Assembly: GCA_900542355.1 (NCBI GenBank)
Contig: UQNE01000013.1
Location: 22,517-86,516 of the forward strand
Reading direction: 5' to 3'
DNA length: 64,000 nt
Origin: an uncultured Bacteroidales bacterium
Lineage (GTDB): Bacteria > Bacteroidota > Bacteroidia > Bacteroidales > Paludibacteraceae
Shown: positions 34,227-43,041 of the stretch, in pieces
Position numbering within the stretch: the stretch's first letter is position 1
How the letters are laid out: the number at the start of each line of letters is the position of its first letter
The notes under the pieces: generated by a model
The model's database searches: none
What the model saw: only the letters and a program-made list of their open reading frames with translations
What the model was told of the DNA's origin: nothing
Translations under genes and position numbers: made by a program

Positions 34227-35411
34227 ATGAAAAAAGTTCTTTTATCCTTCGCAGCCGTGAGCCTTTTGGCACTGAGTGCTAACGCAGCAAAAACTGTGGA
34301 TCAAACGATGAACCCTCTGATTACCGCGATGCCCTCGCTCAGTATTGCGCCGGATGCTCGTTCGGCAGGTATGGGCGATATAGGTGTTGCTACCGATGCT
34401 GACCTAAACTCGCTCCACTGGAACGCAGCCAAATATGCCTACATGCAAAGTGCCGGTGGAATAACCGCCAACTATACACCGTGGTTGCGCAAATTGGTAA
34501 GCGACATCGACCTGGCACACATTGCCGGATACTACAACTTTGGTGATTTGGGCGGCGGTATCGCAGCATCGTTCACCTATTTCTCGCTCGGAAATGTATC
34601 GCTGACCGACAACAATGGTACCGTGCTACAAGATGTACGCCCCAATGAGTGGTCGCTCGACCTGTCGTATTATCGTAAACTGCACGAGTATGTGAGTATG
34701 GCGGTAGCACTGCGCTTTATGTACTCCGACCTGAACAACGGCTACAACTCATCTACTTCAACGGGAAGCGAGATGTATCCCGCATGGACAATGGCAGCCG
34801 ATGTATCGCTCTACTACCACCAGCCTATCGAGTTGCCGATGGGAACGAGTTATTTCTCGCTTGGTTTTGCCCTGCAGAACCTTGGTGGCAAGATGACTTA
34901 CGACAAGATTATCAACAACTTCATCCCCGCTACAATGCGCATTGGTGTAAACTATGAGTTGCCTTTCGACAAATACAATAGTCTTACCTTCGGCGTACAG
35001 GCAGACAAGTTGATGGTTCCGTCGCGTCTGTCAAAATATGCTGACGGCGAAGACGGCCGTTGGACGCAAGAGGGCTACTCCGCACTCTCGTCGGTAAAAG
35101 GTATCTTCCAATCGTTTGCAGACGCCCCGGGCGGTGCATTGGAGGAGTTCAAAGAGGTGCGTTGGGGTGCAGGTCTTGAGTACTCATACAACAAGCAGTT
35201 CTTTGCTCGCTTCGGATACAGTTACGAAAACTACTACAAAGGTAACCGCAACTATCTGACTGCCGGTGCCGGTTTCCACTTGAGCATCTTCTCATTGGAT
35301 GTAGCATACTGCATCGGTCTGTCGTCCACCAACCCGCTCGACCAGACTATGCGCTTCACGCTCGGCTTTGACCTTGCCGGTATCAAAGACTTGGTAAACA
35401 ACCGCAAGTAA
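34227..35411 (+). CDS. porV: Type IX secretion outer-membrane shuttle protein
   Basis: This encodes 394 residues. A signal peptide (MKKVLLSFAAVSLLALSANA) precedes a FadL-like 14-strand beta-barrel. Family segments near the N-terminus are MPSLSIAPDARSAGMGDIGV and ATDADLNSLHWNAAKYA. Later strands alternate aromatic residues (YYRKLHEYVSMAVALRFMYS). PorV carries folded cargo from the SprA translocon to PorU on the outer membrane. The gene is 90 bp after porU with no clear terminator between, and ispF follows 91 bp on. The conserved order porU-porV-ispF supports the call. Confidence 0.93.
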   Translation: MKKVLLSFAAVSLLALSANAAKTVDQTMNPLITAMPSLSIAPDARSAGMGDIGVATDADLNSLHWNAAKYAYMQSAGGITANYTPWLRKLVSDIDLAHIAGYYNFGDLGGGIAASFTYFSLGNVSLTDNNGTVLQDVRPNEWSLDLSYYRKLHEYVSMAVALRFMYSDLNNGYNSSTSTGSEMYPAWTMAADVSLYYHQPIELPMGTSYFSLGFALQNLGGKMTYDKIINNFIPATMRIGVNYELPFDKYNSLTFGVQADKLMVPSRLSKYADGEDGRWTQEGYSALSSVKGIFQSFADAPGGALEEFKEVRWGAGLEYSYNKQFFARFGYSYENYYKGNRNYLTAGAGFHLSIFSLDVAYCIGLSSTNPLDQTMRFTLGFDLAGIKDLVNNRK

Positions 35412-35502
35412 GCCGATAGGAGAATGCGTGACCGGGGTATCCCATAAACGCAGACGCTCCCCTATTGAGATAAGAAAAAGAATATCCCAAACATCCGAAG
35501 TA

Positions 35503-35973
35503 ATGCGAATCGGTTTTGGATATGATGTACATCAGTTCGCCCCCAATCGCAAATTGTGGTTGGGGGGAATTGATATACCCTCAGAGCAAGGATTGTTGGG
35601 GCATTCTGACGCCGATGTGCTGATACATGCACTATGCGATGCCTTGCTCGGAGCCGCTAATATGCGAGACATCGGCTATCATTTTCCCGACACAAAAGGT
35701 AACGAATACGAAGGCATCGACTCGAAGATTCTGCTACGCCGTACAATGAAAATGATACGCGCAAGAGGCTATGAGTTAGGCAATTGCGATTGCACTATCT
35801 GTGCCCAAGCACCTAAACTCAATCCGTATATCGAAGCCATGCAGCAATGCCTTGCAGAGGTGATGGGCGTAAAAACAAATGCCGTATCTATCAAAGCCAC
35901 CACCACCGAACATCTCGGGTTTGTGGGCCGCAAAGAAGGCATAGCCGCATACGCTGTAGTACTATTGCAATAA
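35503..35973 (+). CDS. ispF: 2-C-methyl-D-erythritol 2,4-cyclodiphosphate synthase
   Basis: Start set at ATG 35503 (MRIGFGYDVHQFAP), giving 156 residues; the longer upstream frame is not conserved. The zinc ligands are in YDVHQF (Asp8, His10) and LGHSDADVLIHALCDALLGA. Then DIGYHFPDT and the C-terminal KATTTEHLGFVGRKEGIAAY complete the family pattern. It makes the cyclodiphosphate intermediate of the non-mevalonate isoprenoid pathway, which feeds undecaprenyl and quinone synthesis. It lies within the porU operon. Confidence 0.96.
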   Translation: MRIGFGYDVHQFAPNRKLWLGGIDIPSEQGLLGHSDADVLIHALCDALLGAANMRDIGYHFPDTKGNEYEGIDSKILLRRTMKMIRARGYELGNCDCTICAQAPKLNPYIEAMQQCLAEVMGVKTNAVSIKATTTEHLGFVGRKEGIAAYAVVLLQ

Positions 35974-35976
35974 ATT

Positions 35977-36393
35977 ATGAGAAAGCAGTTCATACTATTG
36001 ATATTCTGTGTATTACCTTTGCTGCTATCGGCAGAGGATTTCTTTATCCGCCAACTTGACGACATCTCGGCCTTGGGCGGAAACCCGGAAATAGTAAGCG
36101 AGAAAGGGCACTATATGCGTATTCGGATGGCGGATAGTTGCTACATAGAACTCTACGACTACAGTGGCGACAGCATTCTGATGGTACGCACCGTTTGCGC
36201 ACCTATTTGCTCTTCGTGCGCAGGAATCTACACCGAAGCCGGCAAACTGATACGCAACATTTCCGCCCCGCAACACTCTGTTTTTCCGATAGCCTCGATA
36301 GAAAACGGACTACTCGTGTGGAAGGATAACACCGATGAAATGTTAGACGAAAACGAGAAAAGGCAAGACAATATCATCAAAGATGAACACTGA
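35977..36393 (+). CDS. Exported DUF3256-like protein
   Basis: This encodes 138 residues with a signal peptide (MRKQFILLIFCVLPLLLSAE). The mature part has MRIRMADSCYIELYDYSGDS followed by ILMVRTVCAPICSSCAGIYT, which resembles the V-x-T-V-C-A-P block of DUF3256 proteins of Bacteroidales. The match is by pattern only. The C-terminus is acidic and probably unstructured. Four cysteines near residues 70-80 could form a disulfide pair in the periplasm. It follows ispF by 3 bp, so it is translationally linked. The function of the family is unknown. Confidence 0.65.
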   Translation: MRKQFILLIFCVLPLLLSAEDFFIRQLDDISALGGNPEIVSEKGHYMRIRMADSCYIELYDYSGDSILMVRTVCAPICSSCAGIYTEAGKLIRNISAPQHSVFPIASIENGLLVWKDNTDEMLDENEKRQDNIIKDEH

Positions 36394-36476
36394 GAACGAA
36401 AGATAATAGTTACGCAAAGAGATAGGTATTGATTAGAAGATACCACTTTGGCAACGGCTAAAATATCTTGAAGAAA

Positions 36477-37034
36477 ATGGAATTACCGATTTATCTGATT
36501 GGCTATATGGGGGCGGGAAAGACGACGGTAGGTCGCTTGCTCGCCGATAAATTAGGTTGGCATTTCGTCAATTTGGATGATGCCTTTCAGGAGTTCTACG
36601 GTCTGAGTACCGCCGACTATATCCGCACTTATGGTATGGAGGATTTCCGCCACAAAGAAAAAGATGTGGTAGAAGAGTTGTCGGAATTGCCTATGGATAG
36701 AGTGATCTACGCTACAGGCGGCGGATATCCGTGTTGGGAGGACAATATGGACTGCCTGCACGAACTGGGAACAAGTATCTATATCCGTTGGCGACCTGAA
36801 CACCTTGCCAAACGCCTTGCTCTGACCGACTTGAGCGAACGCCCCGTACTACAAGGCCGCACAGAGAGCGAACTGCTACAGTTTATCACCCCGCACCTTG
36901 AGTCGCGCGAGCCCTACTACTCGCAAGCCGACTACATCATCGACGCCCCGTTAGGCGAATGCGATGAGGAGGCTGACGAACGCATTGCCGAACACCTGTA
37001 TCACAAGATACAATCGCTCAGAGGCAAAGAATAA
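36477..37034 (+). CDS. aroK: Shikimate kinase
   Basis: Start set at ATG 36477, giving 185 residues (an in-frame TTG three codons earlier is less likely). The P-loop is IGYMGAGKTTVGR (7-19), the shikimate-binding region is FVNLDDAF with DFRHKEKDVV, the Gly-rich TGGGYPCW forms the substrate loop, and the lid is SERPVLQGR. It phosphorylates shikimate in aromatic amino acid synthesis. It sits in the porU operon, 83 bp after the DUF3256-like gene and 40 bp before sufE. Confidence 0.95.
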   Translation: MELPIYLIGYMGAGKTTVGRLLADKLGWHFVNLDDAFQEFYGLSTADYIRTYGMEDFRHKEKDVVEELSELPMDRVIYATGGGYPCWEDNMDCLHELGTSIYIRWRPEHLAKRLALTDLSERPVLQGRTESELLQFITPHLESREPYYSQADYIIDAPLGECDEEADERIAEHLYHKIQSLRGKE

Positions 37035-37074
37035 GAACGCATAAAACCAATAGCAAACAACTAAATATAACAAT

Positions 37075-37494
37075 ATGACAATCAACGAGATACAAGATGA
37101 GATAATAGACGAGTTCTCCGCCTTTGACGATTGGATGGATCGCTACTCGCTGCTCATCGATTATGGAAACGGATTGGAACCGTTCCCCGAGGCAGATCGC
37201 ACGGAACAGAACTTGATAGACGGGTGTCAGTCGAAGGTATGGTTCACCGCCGAGATGAAAGACGGCAAAATCATTTACCACGGGGATTCCGACGCTATCT
37301 TGGTAAAAGGTATTGTGGCACTGCTGATTCATGTATTGAGCGACCATACACCGCAAGAGATAGTAGATGCAGACCTCTACTTTATTGACAAAATCAATTT
37401 GCGTGAGCACCTCTCCCCTACCCGCAGCAATGGTTTGGTGGCAATGCTCAAGCAAATGCGTCTTTACGCCTTGGCTTTTGCAGCAAAACAATAG
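37075..37494 (+). CDS. sufE: SufE-family sulfur acceptor
   Basis: This encodes 139 residues, full length for SufE. The sulfur-carrying Cys51 is in LIDGCQSKVWF. Other family segments are DWMDRYSLLIDYG near the start, KGIVALLIHVLSDHTPQEI in the middle and INLREHLSPTRSNGL near the end. SufE takes persulfide from SufS and passes it to SufB in Fe-S cluster assembly. No other suf gene is in the window. It is the last gene of the operon and is followed by a terminator at 37589. Confidence 0.94.
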   Translation: MTINEIQDEIIDEFSAFDDWMDRYSLLIDYGNGLEPFPEADRTEQNLIDGCQSKVWFTAEMKDGKIIYHGDSDAILVKGIVALLIHVLSDHTPQEIVDADLYFIDKINLREHLSPTRSNGLVAMLKQMRLYALAFAAKQ

Positions 37495-37588
37495 CCAACT
37501 GCCCCAATTAAGAAAGTTACAGGGTTAGTTTTATATCCCATAAAAGATTGAGTATGGGTTAGTTACTTACTAATAGGAATACAACAAA

Positions 37589-37621
37589 AGAGGGTGTCCA
37601 CTACTAGACACCCTCTTTTTT
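37589..37621. terminator. Bidirectional terminator between sufE and the S41 protease gene
   Basis: The stem AGAGGGTGTC pairs with GACACCCTCT around an 8-nt loop. A T-run follows on the plus strand and a weaker one (TTTTGTTG) on the minus strand. Confidence 0.88.
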
Positions 37622-37669
37622 GTTGTTCAAATTCTGTACGGAAATACTGTTCTTAAACTCTTACAAATA

Positions 37670-39304
37670 CTATTTCTCGGCAGAAAGCATCATCTGTTTG
37701 CATTCGCTGACAGCGCGTTTGAATTCATCATCGAAGCGCAGTTGGTATGCCGCTTGCCCGCGCTGATAGTAGTAGCGCAAAACGATTTCGCTACCCAAGA
37801 GGCTTTTCACCTCATCGAGATTGCGGTAGATTGCCTCGCGGAACGAAGGCTTGAGTTGCGCTTGCACCGCCTCCAATACCGCCAAAGTAGCAGAATCGAT
37901 ATCCTCGTGGCGTGCCATCTCCAAGACATCGTGGAAATACTTACCCGTCTCTGTCTCGTAGGTAAAGCCCTGTTGCTCAAGGAATTGACAGAAATCCTCG
38001 ATGTCGTCTTCGGTAAGCGTAAACTCGTCGGGAGCAGCAATCGAATCGTGGGAGCGGTAGTAGCGAGTGGCATAATCGAAAAACATATTCTGCACATAGA
38101 GAGAATAGCAGACATCCACCTTAGCCGAATCGTTTAGGACAATATCGGGGAGGATTCCTCCTGCCGTATCACGGTGCAAAGTCTTGCCTCGCTGACGCTC
38201 GGCATAGTCGATAGCCTGAATACAGCGACCGGAGGGCAGATAATACTTGGAGGTAGTTACCTTAAGATGCCCGTCGTAGGCAATAGGGCGAACATTTTGC
38301 ACCAATCCCTTGCCGAATGTGCGTTGTCCGATGAGCGTAGCACGATGCAGGTCTTGCAGACTTCCGCTCAGAATCTCGCTTGCAGACGCAGAGTTCTTAT
38401 CAACAAGAATAGTCAATGGAAGATCGGGGAAACGCGCAGTCGACATGGTGGCATAAGACCGGCACGATTTCTGTGTTTTACCCTTAGTAGAGACGATCTC
38501 TGTTCCTTCCGGAACGAACAGATTGACGATACTGATGGCTTCATCGACGATACCGCCGCCATTGCCGCGCAAGTCGATGATAAGCGAACGAACGCCCCGG
38601 TTGTAATAGAGGTCGTCGAGCGCAATAGCAAACTCGCGTGCCGAATTGGTAGTAAACTCAGAGAAACTGATATATCCGACAGGGGCAGACAGCGTATCTG
38701 CCGTGATAGCGCAATAGTACGCCACCGGGTCGAGATGAATATCCTCACGCAAGAAACTTACTGTAAAAGTTTTCTCCACACCCTCACGCTCGAGCACCAG
38801 CGTAACCTCAGAGCCGGGGACACCGCGCAGGTTGTTGCTTACTTCAGAAACAGACTGCCCCTTGGTGGAGATGCCGTCAACAGAAAGTATCCGATCGCCT
38901 GCCTGCACACCATTGCGTTGCGCCGGTTTGCCCTCGTAGGGATTGGCGATGATAATCTGTTTCTCTTTGTCTCCCCGCTTGTTTTTCACTTCGCGCTGCT
39001 GAATGATAGCACCGATACCGCCATACTTACCCGTAGTCATCATACGCAAATCGTCATCTTTTTTCTTCGGATAATACACCGTATAGGGGTCTATTCGGCG
39101 CAGCATAGCATTGATAGCCGTTTCGGTAAGTTCCTCATAATTAAGCGTATCGACATAGTTGATGTCGAGTTGGCGCAAGACATCGTTGAAGATAGTGAGC
39201 GATTGGTCGATACGGCTTGTCTTTTGGCGTTGCGCCATAGTAGGCAGAGCCACAAAAAGCAGAAGAGCAAGAAACAATCGGGGTGAAAAATGCGATTTCA
39301 TCAT
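37670..39304 (-). CDS. S41-family carboxyl-terminal processing protease
   Basis: Start set at ATG 39304 (the first of two adjacent Met codons), giving 544 residues. Frames from 39424 run into coaD. A signal peptide (core LFLALLLFVALPTMAQ) precedes an N-terminal helical region, a PDZ domain (about 75-165, NGVQAGDRILSVDGIST) and the S41 core. DLRGNGGGIVDEAI, then SASASEILSG with the catalytic Ser, and GQRTFGKGLVQ with the catalytic Lys. It cuts C-terminal peptides of periplasmic proteins. It follows coaD by 34 bp. Confidence 0.93.
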   Translation of the reverse strand: MMKSHFSPRLFLALLLFVALPTMAQRQKTSRIDQSLTIFNDVLRQLDINYVDTLNYEELTETAINAMLRRIDPYTVYYPKKKDDDLRMMTTGKYGGIGAIIQQREVKNKRGDKEKQIIIANPYEGKPAQRNGVQAGDRILSVDGISTKGQSVSEVSNNLRGVPGSEVTLVLEREGVEKTFTVSFLREDIHLDPVAYYCAITADTLSAPVGYISFSEFTTNSAREFAIALDDLYYNRGVRSLIIDLRGNGGGIVDEAISIVNLFVPEGTEIVSTKGKTQKSCRSYATMSTARFPDLPLTILVDKNSASASEILSGSLQDLHRATLIGQRTFGKGLVQNVRPIAYDGHLKVTTSKYYLPSGRCIQAIDYAERQRGKTLHRDTAGGILPDIVLNDSAKVDVCYSLYVQNMFFDYATRYYRSHDSIAAPDEFTLTEDDIEDFCQFLEQQGFTYETETGKYFHDVLEMARHEDIDSATLAVLEAVQAQLKPSFREAIYRNLDEVKSLLGSEIVLRYYYQRGQAAYQLRFDDEFKRAVSECKQMMLSAEK

Positions 39305-39338
39305 TTCGTTTTTAAGAAGTAAGTCGCTAAGGCAGCAG

Positions 39339-39788
39339 TTATTTGAGTTTATTAGGCACAAAAGCCGATACATCTTTGTTGTAGGAATAGAGGTCGCGCA
39401 CGAGCGTGGACGAGATATGTGCATATTCGGGGCGAGTATAGAGTATAATCGTCTCTATATCGCCGAGTTGCTTATTCGCCTCTGCCATATTGCGCTCGTA
39501 CTCAAAATCGGAAACGCAGCGTATGCCACGCAAGATAAAATTGCTCTCCTGCTGCTTGGCAAAATCAACGGTAAGGCAATCATAAATCATCACGCGTACA
39601 CGAGGTTCGTCCTTGAAAATCTTTTGTATCGCCATCTCGCGTTCGCGGATGGGGAAGGTTTCTTTTTTGGTACTATTGCGGCCGATACCTATAACTATCT
39701 CGTCAAAAAGTTGCAGACCACGCATTACGATGTCGTAATGCCCTATGGTAAACGGGTCGAAACTACCCGGAAAAATGGCTCTTTTCAT
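39339..39788 (-). CDS. coaD: Phosphopantetheine adenylyltransferase
   Basis: This encodes 149 residues. The nucleotidyltransferase motif PGSFDPFTIGHYDIVMRG is at 7-24. NFILRGIRCVSDFEYERNMA and the C-terminal HISSTLVRDLYSYN (the ISSTxVR motif) complete the family pattern. It transfers AMP to 4'-phosphopantetheine, the fourth step of coenzyme A synthesis. It lies 8 bp after the acyltransferase gene and before the S41 protease in one operon. Confidence 0.96.
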   Translation of the reverse strand: MKRAIFPGSFDPFTIGHYDIVMRGLQLFDEIVIGIGRNSTKKETFPIREREMAIQKIFKDEPRVRVMIYDCLTVDFAKQQESNFILRGIRCVSDFEYERNMAEANKQLGDIETIILYTRPEYAHISSTLVRDLYSYNKDVSAFVPNKLK

Positions 39789-39796
39789 AACTGATA

Positions 39797-40831
39797 TTAT
39801 TTAGTGGTTGTAGTGTTGTCAGGGTATGTGTTGCCGTTGGTCGCTTGGCGTGCAGCGAGGGCGTTTTTGCGCGGGTTGTCGTACATCTCACGAATCTTGT
39901 CGCGCAAGAAATCCTCATCTTTGCCCTCGATATTCACCAAATCGACACGGCTTTGGATATATTGGTCAAAATCCGTGCCACGATCAAACAACTCGTAGCC
40001 GAGATGGATGTGTCGGTCAATCAAATCGCAGACATACTGTATCTGCTCGTTGCGATTGAGTTCTCTGAGTTGGGGATGCTCACGCAAAGCCTGCTCCAAC
40101 TCATGGTTGATAGAAGGCGTAAGGCGATATACCACGCGCCCTTTTTGCCCATTGATACCGGTAGCCATAGAGCGGATATCATCGGCCTTGGATTTGTGCC
40201 AATGCGGGATATCGCGCTTCTGCTGCATCTCTTGCGCCTTGAGGAAATCGCAGGGGTCGAACTCGTAGGAGATAGAAACCGGACAGATATTAAGGCGTAT
40301 GATTGCCTCGAAGAAATCGGGTGCGTCGATAGTAAGCATCTTAATAACAGCGGGTTGTGTGCGGTCGTTGCCATCCTTAGCACGCCCCTCTCGTTGGGCC
40401 AACCATATCGATTTGTGGTGGTTGCGCAGGTCGTTGATGTAATGAGAAAGCACTTTGGCGTTCTCCAACTGCTGATGCATAGAGCCGTTGCGGATGACCA
40501 CAAAACAACGCAAATAGCGCACCAACGGTTCGATCCACCACTTGCCGAACAAATTGTTTCCGATACCGATGTAAGGACGAATGAAATAACGCTCACGAAG
40601 GAGCATTGACAGCCATGCCGAATCCATACAGATGTCGCGGTGGTTAGTCATAAAGAACGCACCATGGCGGATGTCTTGCTCTATTTGCCGGCGGTCACCC
40701 AGATAACTCAAGCGGACGGACTTAGTGGTTTTCCACTTGTATATCTTGAGGACGGGAAGAATCGTAAACCAATCTGTAATGGCGAGAAGCCAACCATTGC
40801 GATATGCGCGTATTTTTTTATAAGGGTCCAT
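39797..40831 (-). CDS. PlsC-like acyltransferase
   Basis: Start set at ATG 40831 (MDPYKKIRAYRNGW), giving 344 residues; the frame runs on to 40948 without coding signs. The acyltransferase motif is FMTNHRDICMDSAW with His64, a variant of the H-x4-D box that is common in Bacteroidetes members. WLAQREGRAKDG is the block III equivalent, and CPVSISYEFDPCDF that of block IV. It should esterify glycerol or another head group with fatty acid at the inner membrane. The exact acceptor is unknown. It lies between the IMPACT protein gene and coaD. Confidence 0.85.
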   Translation of the reverse strand: MDPYKKIRAYRNGWLLAITDWFTILPVLKIYKWKTTKSVRLSYLGDRRQIEQDIRHGAFFMTNHRDICMDSAWLSMLLRERYFIRPYIGIGNNLFGKWWIEPLVRYLRCFVVIRNGSMHQQLENAKVLSHYINDLRNHHKSIWLAQREGRAKDGNDRTQPAVIKMLTIDAPDFFEAIIRLNICPVSISYEFDPCDFLKAQEMQQKRDIPHWHKSKADDIRSMATGINGQKGRVVYRLTPSINHELEQALREHPQLRELNRNEQIQYVCDLIDRHIHLGYELFDRGTDFDQYIQSRVDLVNIEGKDEDFLRDKIREMYDNPRKNALAARQATNGNTYPDNTTTTK

Positions 40832-40919
40832 ATTTGTGTTTTTGAATGCTGTGTTTGATTGCATTGCGTTTGAGCGGTTGAGGACACCCGCTAATGCTAT
40901 GTATTTATGACACTGATAA

Positions 40920-41423
40920 TCAACAGATTGTATATTTATCGAGCGCATCTTTGCTTGCTTCCCGATATGCCACCATCAGTCCGCCCGTACCAAGCAGGGT
41001 GCCGCCGAAATAGCGAACAACGACGACAAGGATATTGTCTAATCCGCGTGCATCTATAGAGCGCAAGATAGGTACACCGGCAGTGCCATGCGGCTCGCCA
41101 TCGTCTTTGGTACGCCATAGATTGGCTCCCAAACGATAGGCATAGCAGACATGGCGTGCATCGTGGTACTGTTTTTTGTACCACGCCACACGGGCTTTTG
41201 CCTGTGCCTCATCTGTAATCGGTTCAGCAAAGGCCAGAAAACGACTTCCGCGGTCTTTGTAGATTCCCTCGAAAGTGCGTACAGGTTGCGAAACTGAAGA
41301 GGAAACATCTGTCATCGGTTCTGACGACAAATGCCCCACCTCAACGGGAGAACCTCCCTTTATCTTCTTTTTTGCTGCTTGCGCACGCCCCATACTTACT
41401 TGCTGATAATGGCCATTGTACAA
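40920..41423 (-). CDS. IMPACT/YigZ-family protein, single domain
   Basis: This encodes 167 residues. The IMPACT domain is clear: GSRFLAFAEPITDEAQAKAR, HDARHVCYAYRLG, DDGEPHGTAGVPIL and VVVVRYFGGTLLGTGGL. It ends soon after (AYREASKDALD), so the second domain of YigZ (about 60 residues) is missing. This short form occurs in other Bacteroidetes. The first 35 residues are poorly conserved, and Met11 or Met38 may be the real start. The molecular role is not settled; a link to translation or RNA binding has been proposed for the family. Confidence 0.88.
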   Translation of the reverse strand: MYNGHYQQVSMGRAQAAKKKIKGGSPVEVGHLSSEPMTDVSSSVSQPVRTFEGIYKDRGSRFLAFAEPITDEAQAKARVAWYKKQYHDARHVCYAYRLGANLWRTKDDGEPHGTAGVPILRSIDARGLDNILVVVVRYFGGTLLGTGGLMVAYREASKDALDKYTIC

Positions 41424-41430
41424 TCGTTTG

Positions 41431-41462
41431 CAAAGTTACAACTTTTTTCTCGGATATGCAAC
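41431..41462 (-). promoter_or_regulatory. Promoter of the IMPACT-acyltransferase-coaD-S41 operon
   Basis: The -7 box TAACTTTG is at 41431-41438 and a -33 GTTG at 41459-41462, 20 bp apart, on the minus strand. The -7 box ends only 8 bp before the ATG at 41423, so that start would be nearly leaderless. This favours Met11 or Met38. Confidence 0.65.
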
Positions 41463-41503
41463 AACGAATAGACAAAAACCGGGCAAGCCAACAATAGTGA
41501 AAA

Positions 41504-41539
41504 CAAAAGAGAGCATCTAAAACTTGTTAGACACTCTCT
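41504..41539 (-). terminator. Terminator of the AT-rich lipoprotein pair
   Basis: On the minus strand AGAGAGTGTCTAA pairs with TTAGATGCTCTCT through two G-U pairs around a short loop. TTTTGTTTT follows. Confidence 0.8.
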
Positions 41540-41563
41540 TGGATTATTCACATTCTGAAATAA

Positions 41564-42034
41564 TTAAGGACGATGAACTACCGACCTTATGTTTTCATCA
41601 GTCAAATCATAAACAAAAACATTATCTATATCCATAGCAATCATAGCACTGCACTCCACCAATTCTTCGCTACTTGGCTCACGATAGAAGTACTTCCACA
41701 AACAGTTAAGCGGATATTCGTTGCTGTCTCCCTGATGTATATAGAAACAGGTATCGTTGCTGTAGATATACAACCGCGACTGTAAATTGAGAATATCGTA
41801 ATACTTTTCCTCCTCTTTGGAAACAGTCTGATAATAAAGAGGATAAAAATCGCCATTATTAACGAAGACACTGTCGTAACTATTATGAATGGAGTACACA
41901 TTTGAGTTTGTATTCACAATAGTGATACTATGTCCAGTAGTATTATGCAAGAAATAGGCATTAGAATGCACCATTTTGCTACATGCAGACAATCCAACCA
42001 AAGAAGCAATTAAGAACAAATACTTAGTTTTCAT
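41564..42034 (-). CDS. Lipoprotein of unknown function
   Basis: This encodes 156 residues with a lipoprotein signal peptide (MKTKYLFLIASLVGLSAC, Cys18). The mature part is rich in Tyr, Asn and Ser, with HNTTGHSITIVNTNSN and YDILNLQSRLYIYSNDTC. No domain was recognised. It is co-transcribed with the gene at 42053, 18 bp upstream, from the promoter at 42482-42513. Base composition is AT-richer than that of the neighbouring housekeeping genes, which suggests an accessory gene. Confidence 0.7.
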   Translation of the reverse strand: MKTKYLFLIASLVGLSACSKMVHSNAYFLHNTTGHSITIVNTNSNVYSIHNSYDSVFVNNGDFYPLYYQTVSKEEEKYYDILNLQSRLYIYSNDTCFYIHQGDSNEYPLNCLWKYFYREPSSEELVECSAMIAMDIDNVFVYDLTDENIRSVVHRP

Positions 42035-42052
42035 TTCTATATAATTTTAAGA

Positions 42053-42451
42053 TTATTTCTTATATGATATACTCAAACCACTATTTTCCTGTAAAACATA
42101 AATTTCCACACAGGTAAAATCAATCGTAACGCGAGTAGTCGGACAATAGAAATTGCCTTGTTGTGTTTCACGCAAAGTCTTATACTTGTACCTTCCCGTT
42201 ACATCGTTTCTTGAAAAACCGAACCACCTTTTCATAGTACAATTCCTATTAGGGAAGTAGGCCAACACTTCATACCCGATATGCCCATACACATCCGTTT
42301 TTAGTTTATTTCCCCTATAATAATTGCTTATTATAGTCTTTGCCCTCACATTAGTTTTCCCCCAAGACCAAACCAGATATGCAGTAATATAAACAGATAA
42401 TTTATAGTTGCCAGCAGATAGTTTTATAGTTAAAAAATATACAACAAACAT
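42053..42451 (-). CDS. Protein of unknown function
   Basis: This encodes 132 residues. The N-terminus (MFVVYFLTIKLSAGNYKLSV) may act as an uncleaved signal or is mildly hydrophobic. The middle holds RAKTIISNYYRGNKLKTDVY and the C-terminus VTIDFTCVEIYVLQENSGLS. No family was recognised. It is AT-rich, first of a two-gene unit with the lipoprotein at 41564, and has a good promoter 30 bp upstream, which supports expression. Confidence 0.55.
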   Translation of the reverse strand: MFVVYFLTIKLSAGNYKLSVYITAYLVWSWGKTNVRAKTIISNYYRGNKLKTDVYGHIGYEVLAYFPNRNCTMKRWFGFSRNDVTGRYKYKTLRETQQGNFYCPTTRVTIDFTCVEIYVLQENSGLSISYKK

Positions 42452-42481
42452 TACTTACATCATAAAAATCGAATCATGCCG

Positions 42482-42513
42482 CAAAGATAGACAATAATTT
42501 TCAAAGAAACAAA
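42482..42513 (-). promoter_or_regulatory. Promoter of the AT-rich gene pair
   Basis: The -7 box TATCTTTG is at 42482-42489 and TTTG at 42510-42513, 20 bp apart, on the minus strand. Confidence 0.72.
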
Positions 42514-43041
42514 TTTTTGCAACAAAAAACTACTAAAATATGCAAAATACAAAACTTTTGCATATTTATAACAACAAGAAGTATGATTTTGACACATCAA
42601 TAGTACAATTCTGCCAATTGAATATTAACGCTGCACTGCAAGAACAAAAACATTTATTTCCACACAAATAGACATTGATTTGTATATTCTTTAATGGTGA
42701 TTTCGTTCTACAGCAAAGTTCATTTTCATCCCCTCCTTGGGCAGTTTAATATGTGGTCAGATTATGGCATAAGTGGCTCTCGTTTTCGAGAATCACCTAT
42801 TAAGCACCTATTAACGACTCGATAAAGAATAGGCACAGTGCAATGCAGAATACGACCTACGCAAGGTCTTTACAAGGTAGAATCAATCTCCAAAGTGCCA
42901 CAACAGTGGAGGATAGGGGCAGTGGATTATACTAATAGTTTTAAGAATCCGTTTGTTGTTTAAGAGATCTGTTTATTGCGACTAATTCGTTAAATGCTCG
43001 GATTCTTTCCATTGCCATTGAATAGTTAGAATTATTCTAAT
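42514..43041. other. Long AT-rich intergenic region
   Basis: About 530 bp with no gene that I can support. It holds a diverged minus-strand copy of the 11-bp-iteration element (42750-42840). The rest, including the segment just downstream of the TolC-family gene, shows no terminator or RNA that I recognise. Confidence 0.5.
42750..42840 (-). repeat. Dispersed intergenic element, diverged copy C
   Basis: On the minus strand CGAGTCGTTAATAGGTGCTT and then AATAGGTGATT follow the pattern of copies A and B (CGGGTCGTTATTGGGTGATT, then ATGCGGTGATT), with about two 11-bp units. Downstream, CATAATCTGACCACAT resembles CATAGTCCGACCATAC of copy A. Confidence 0.55.
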
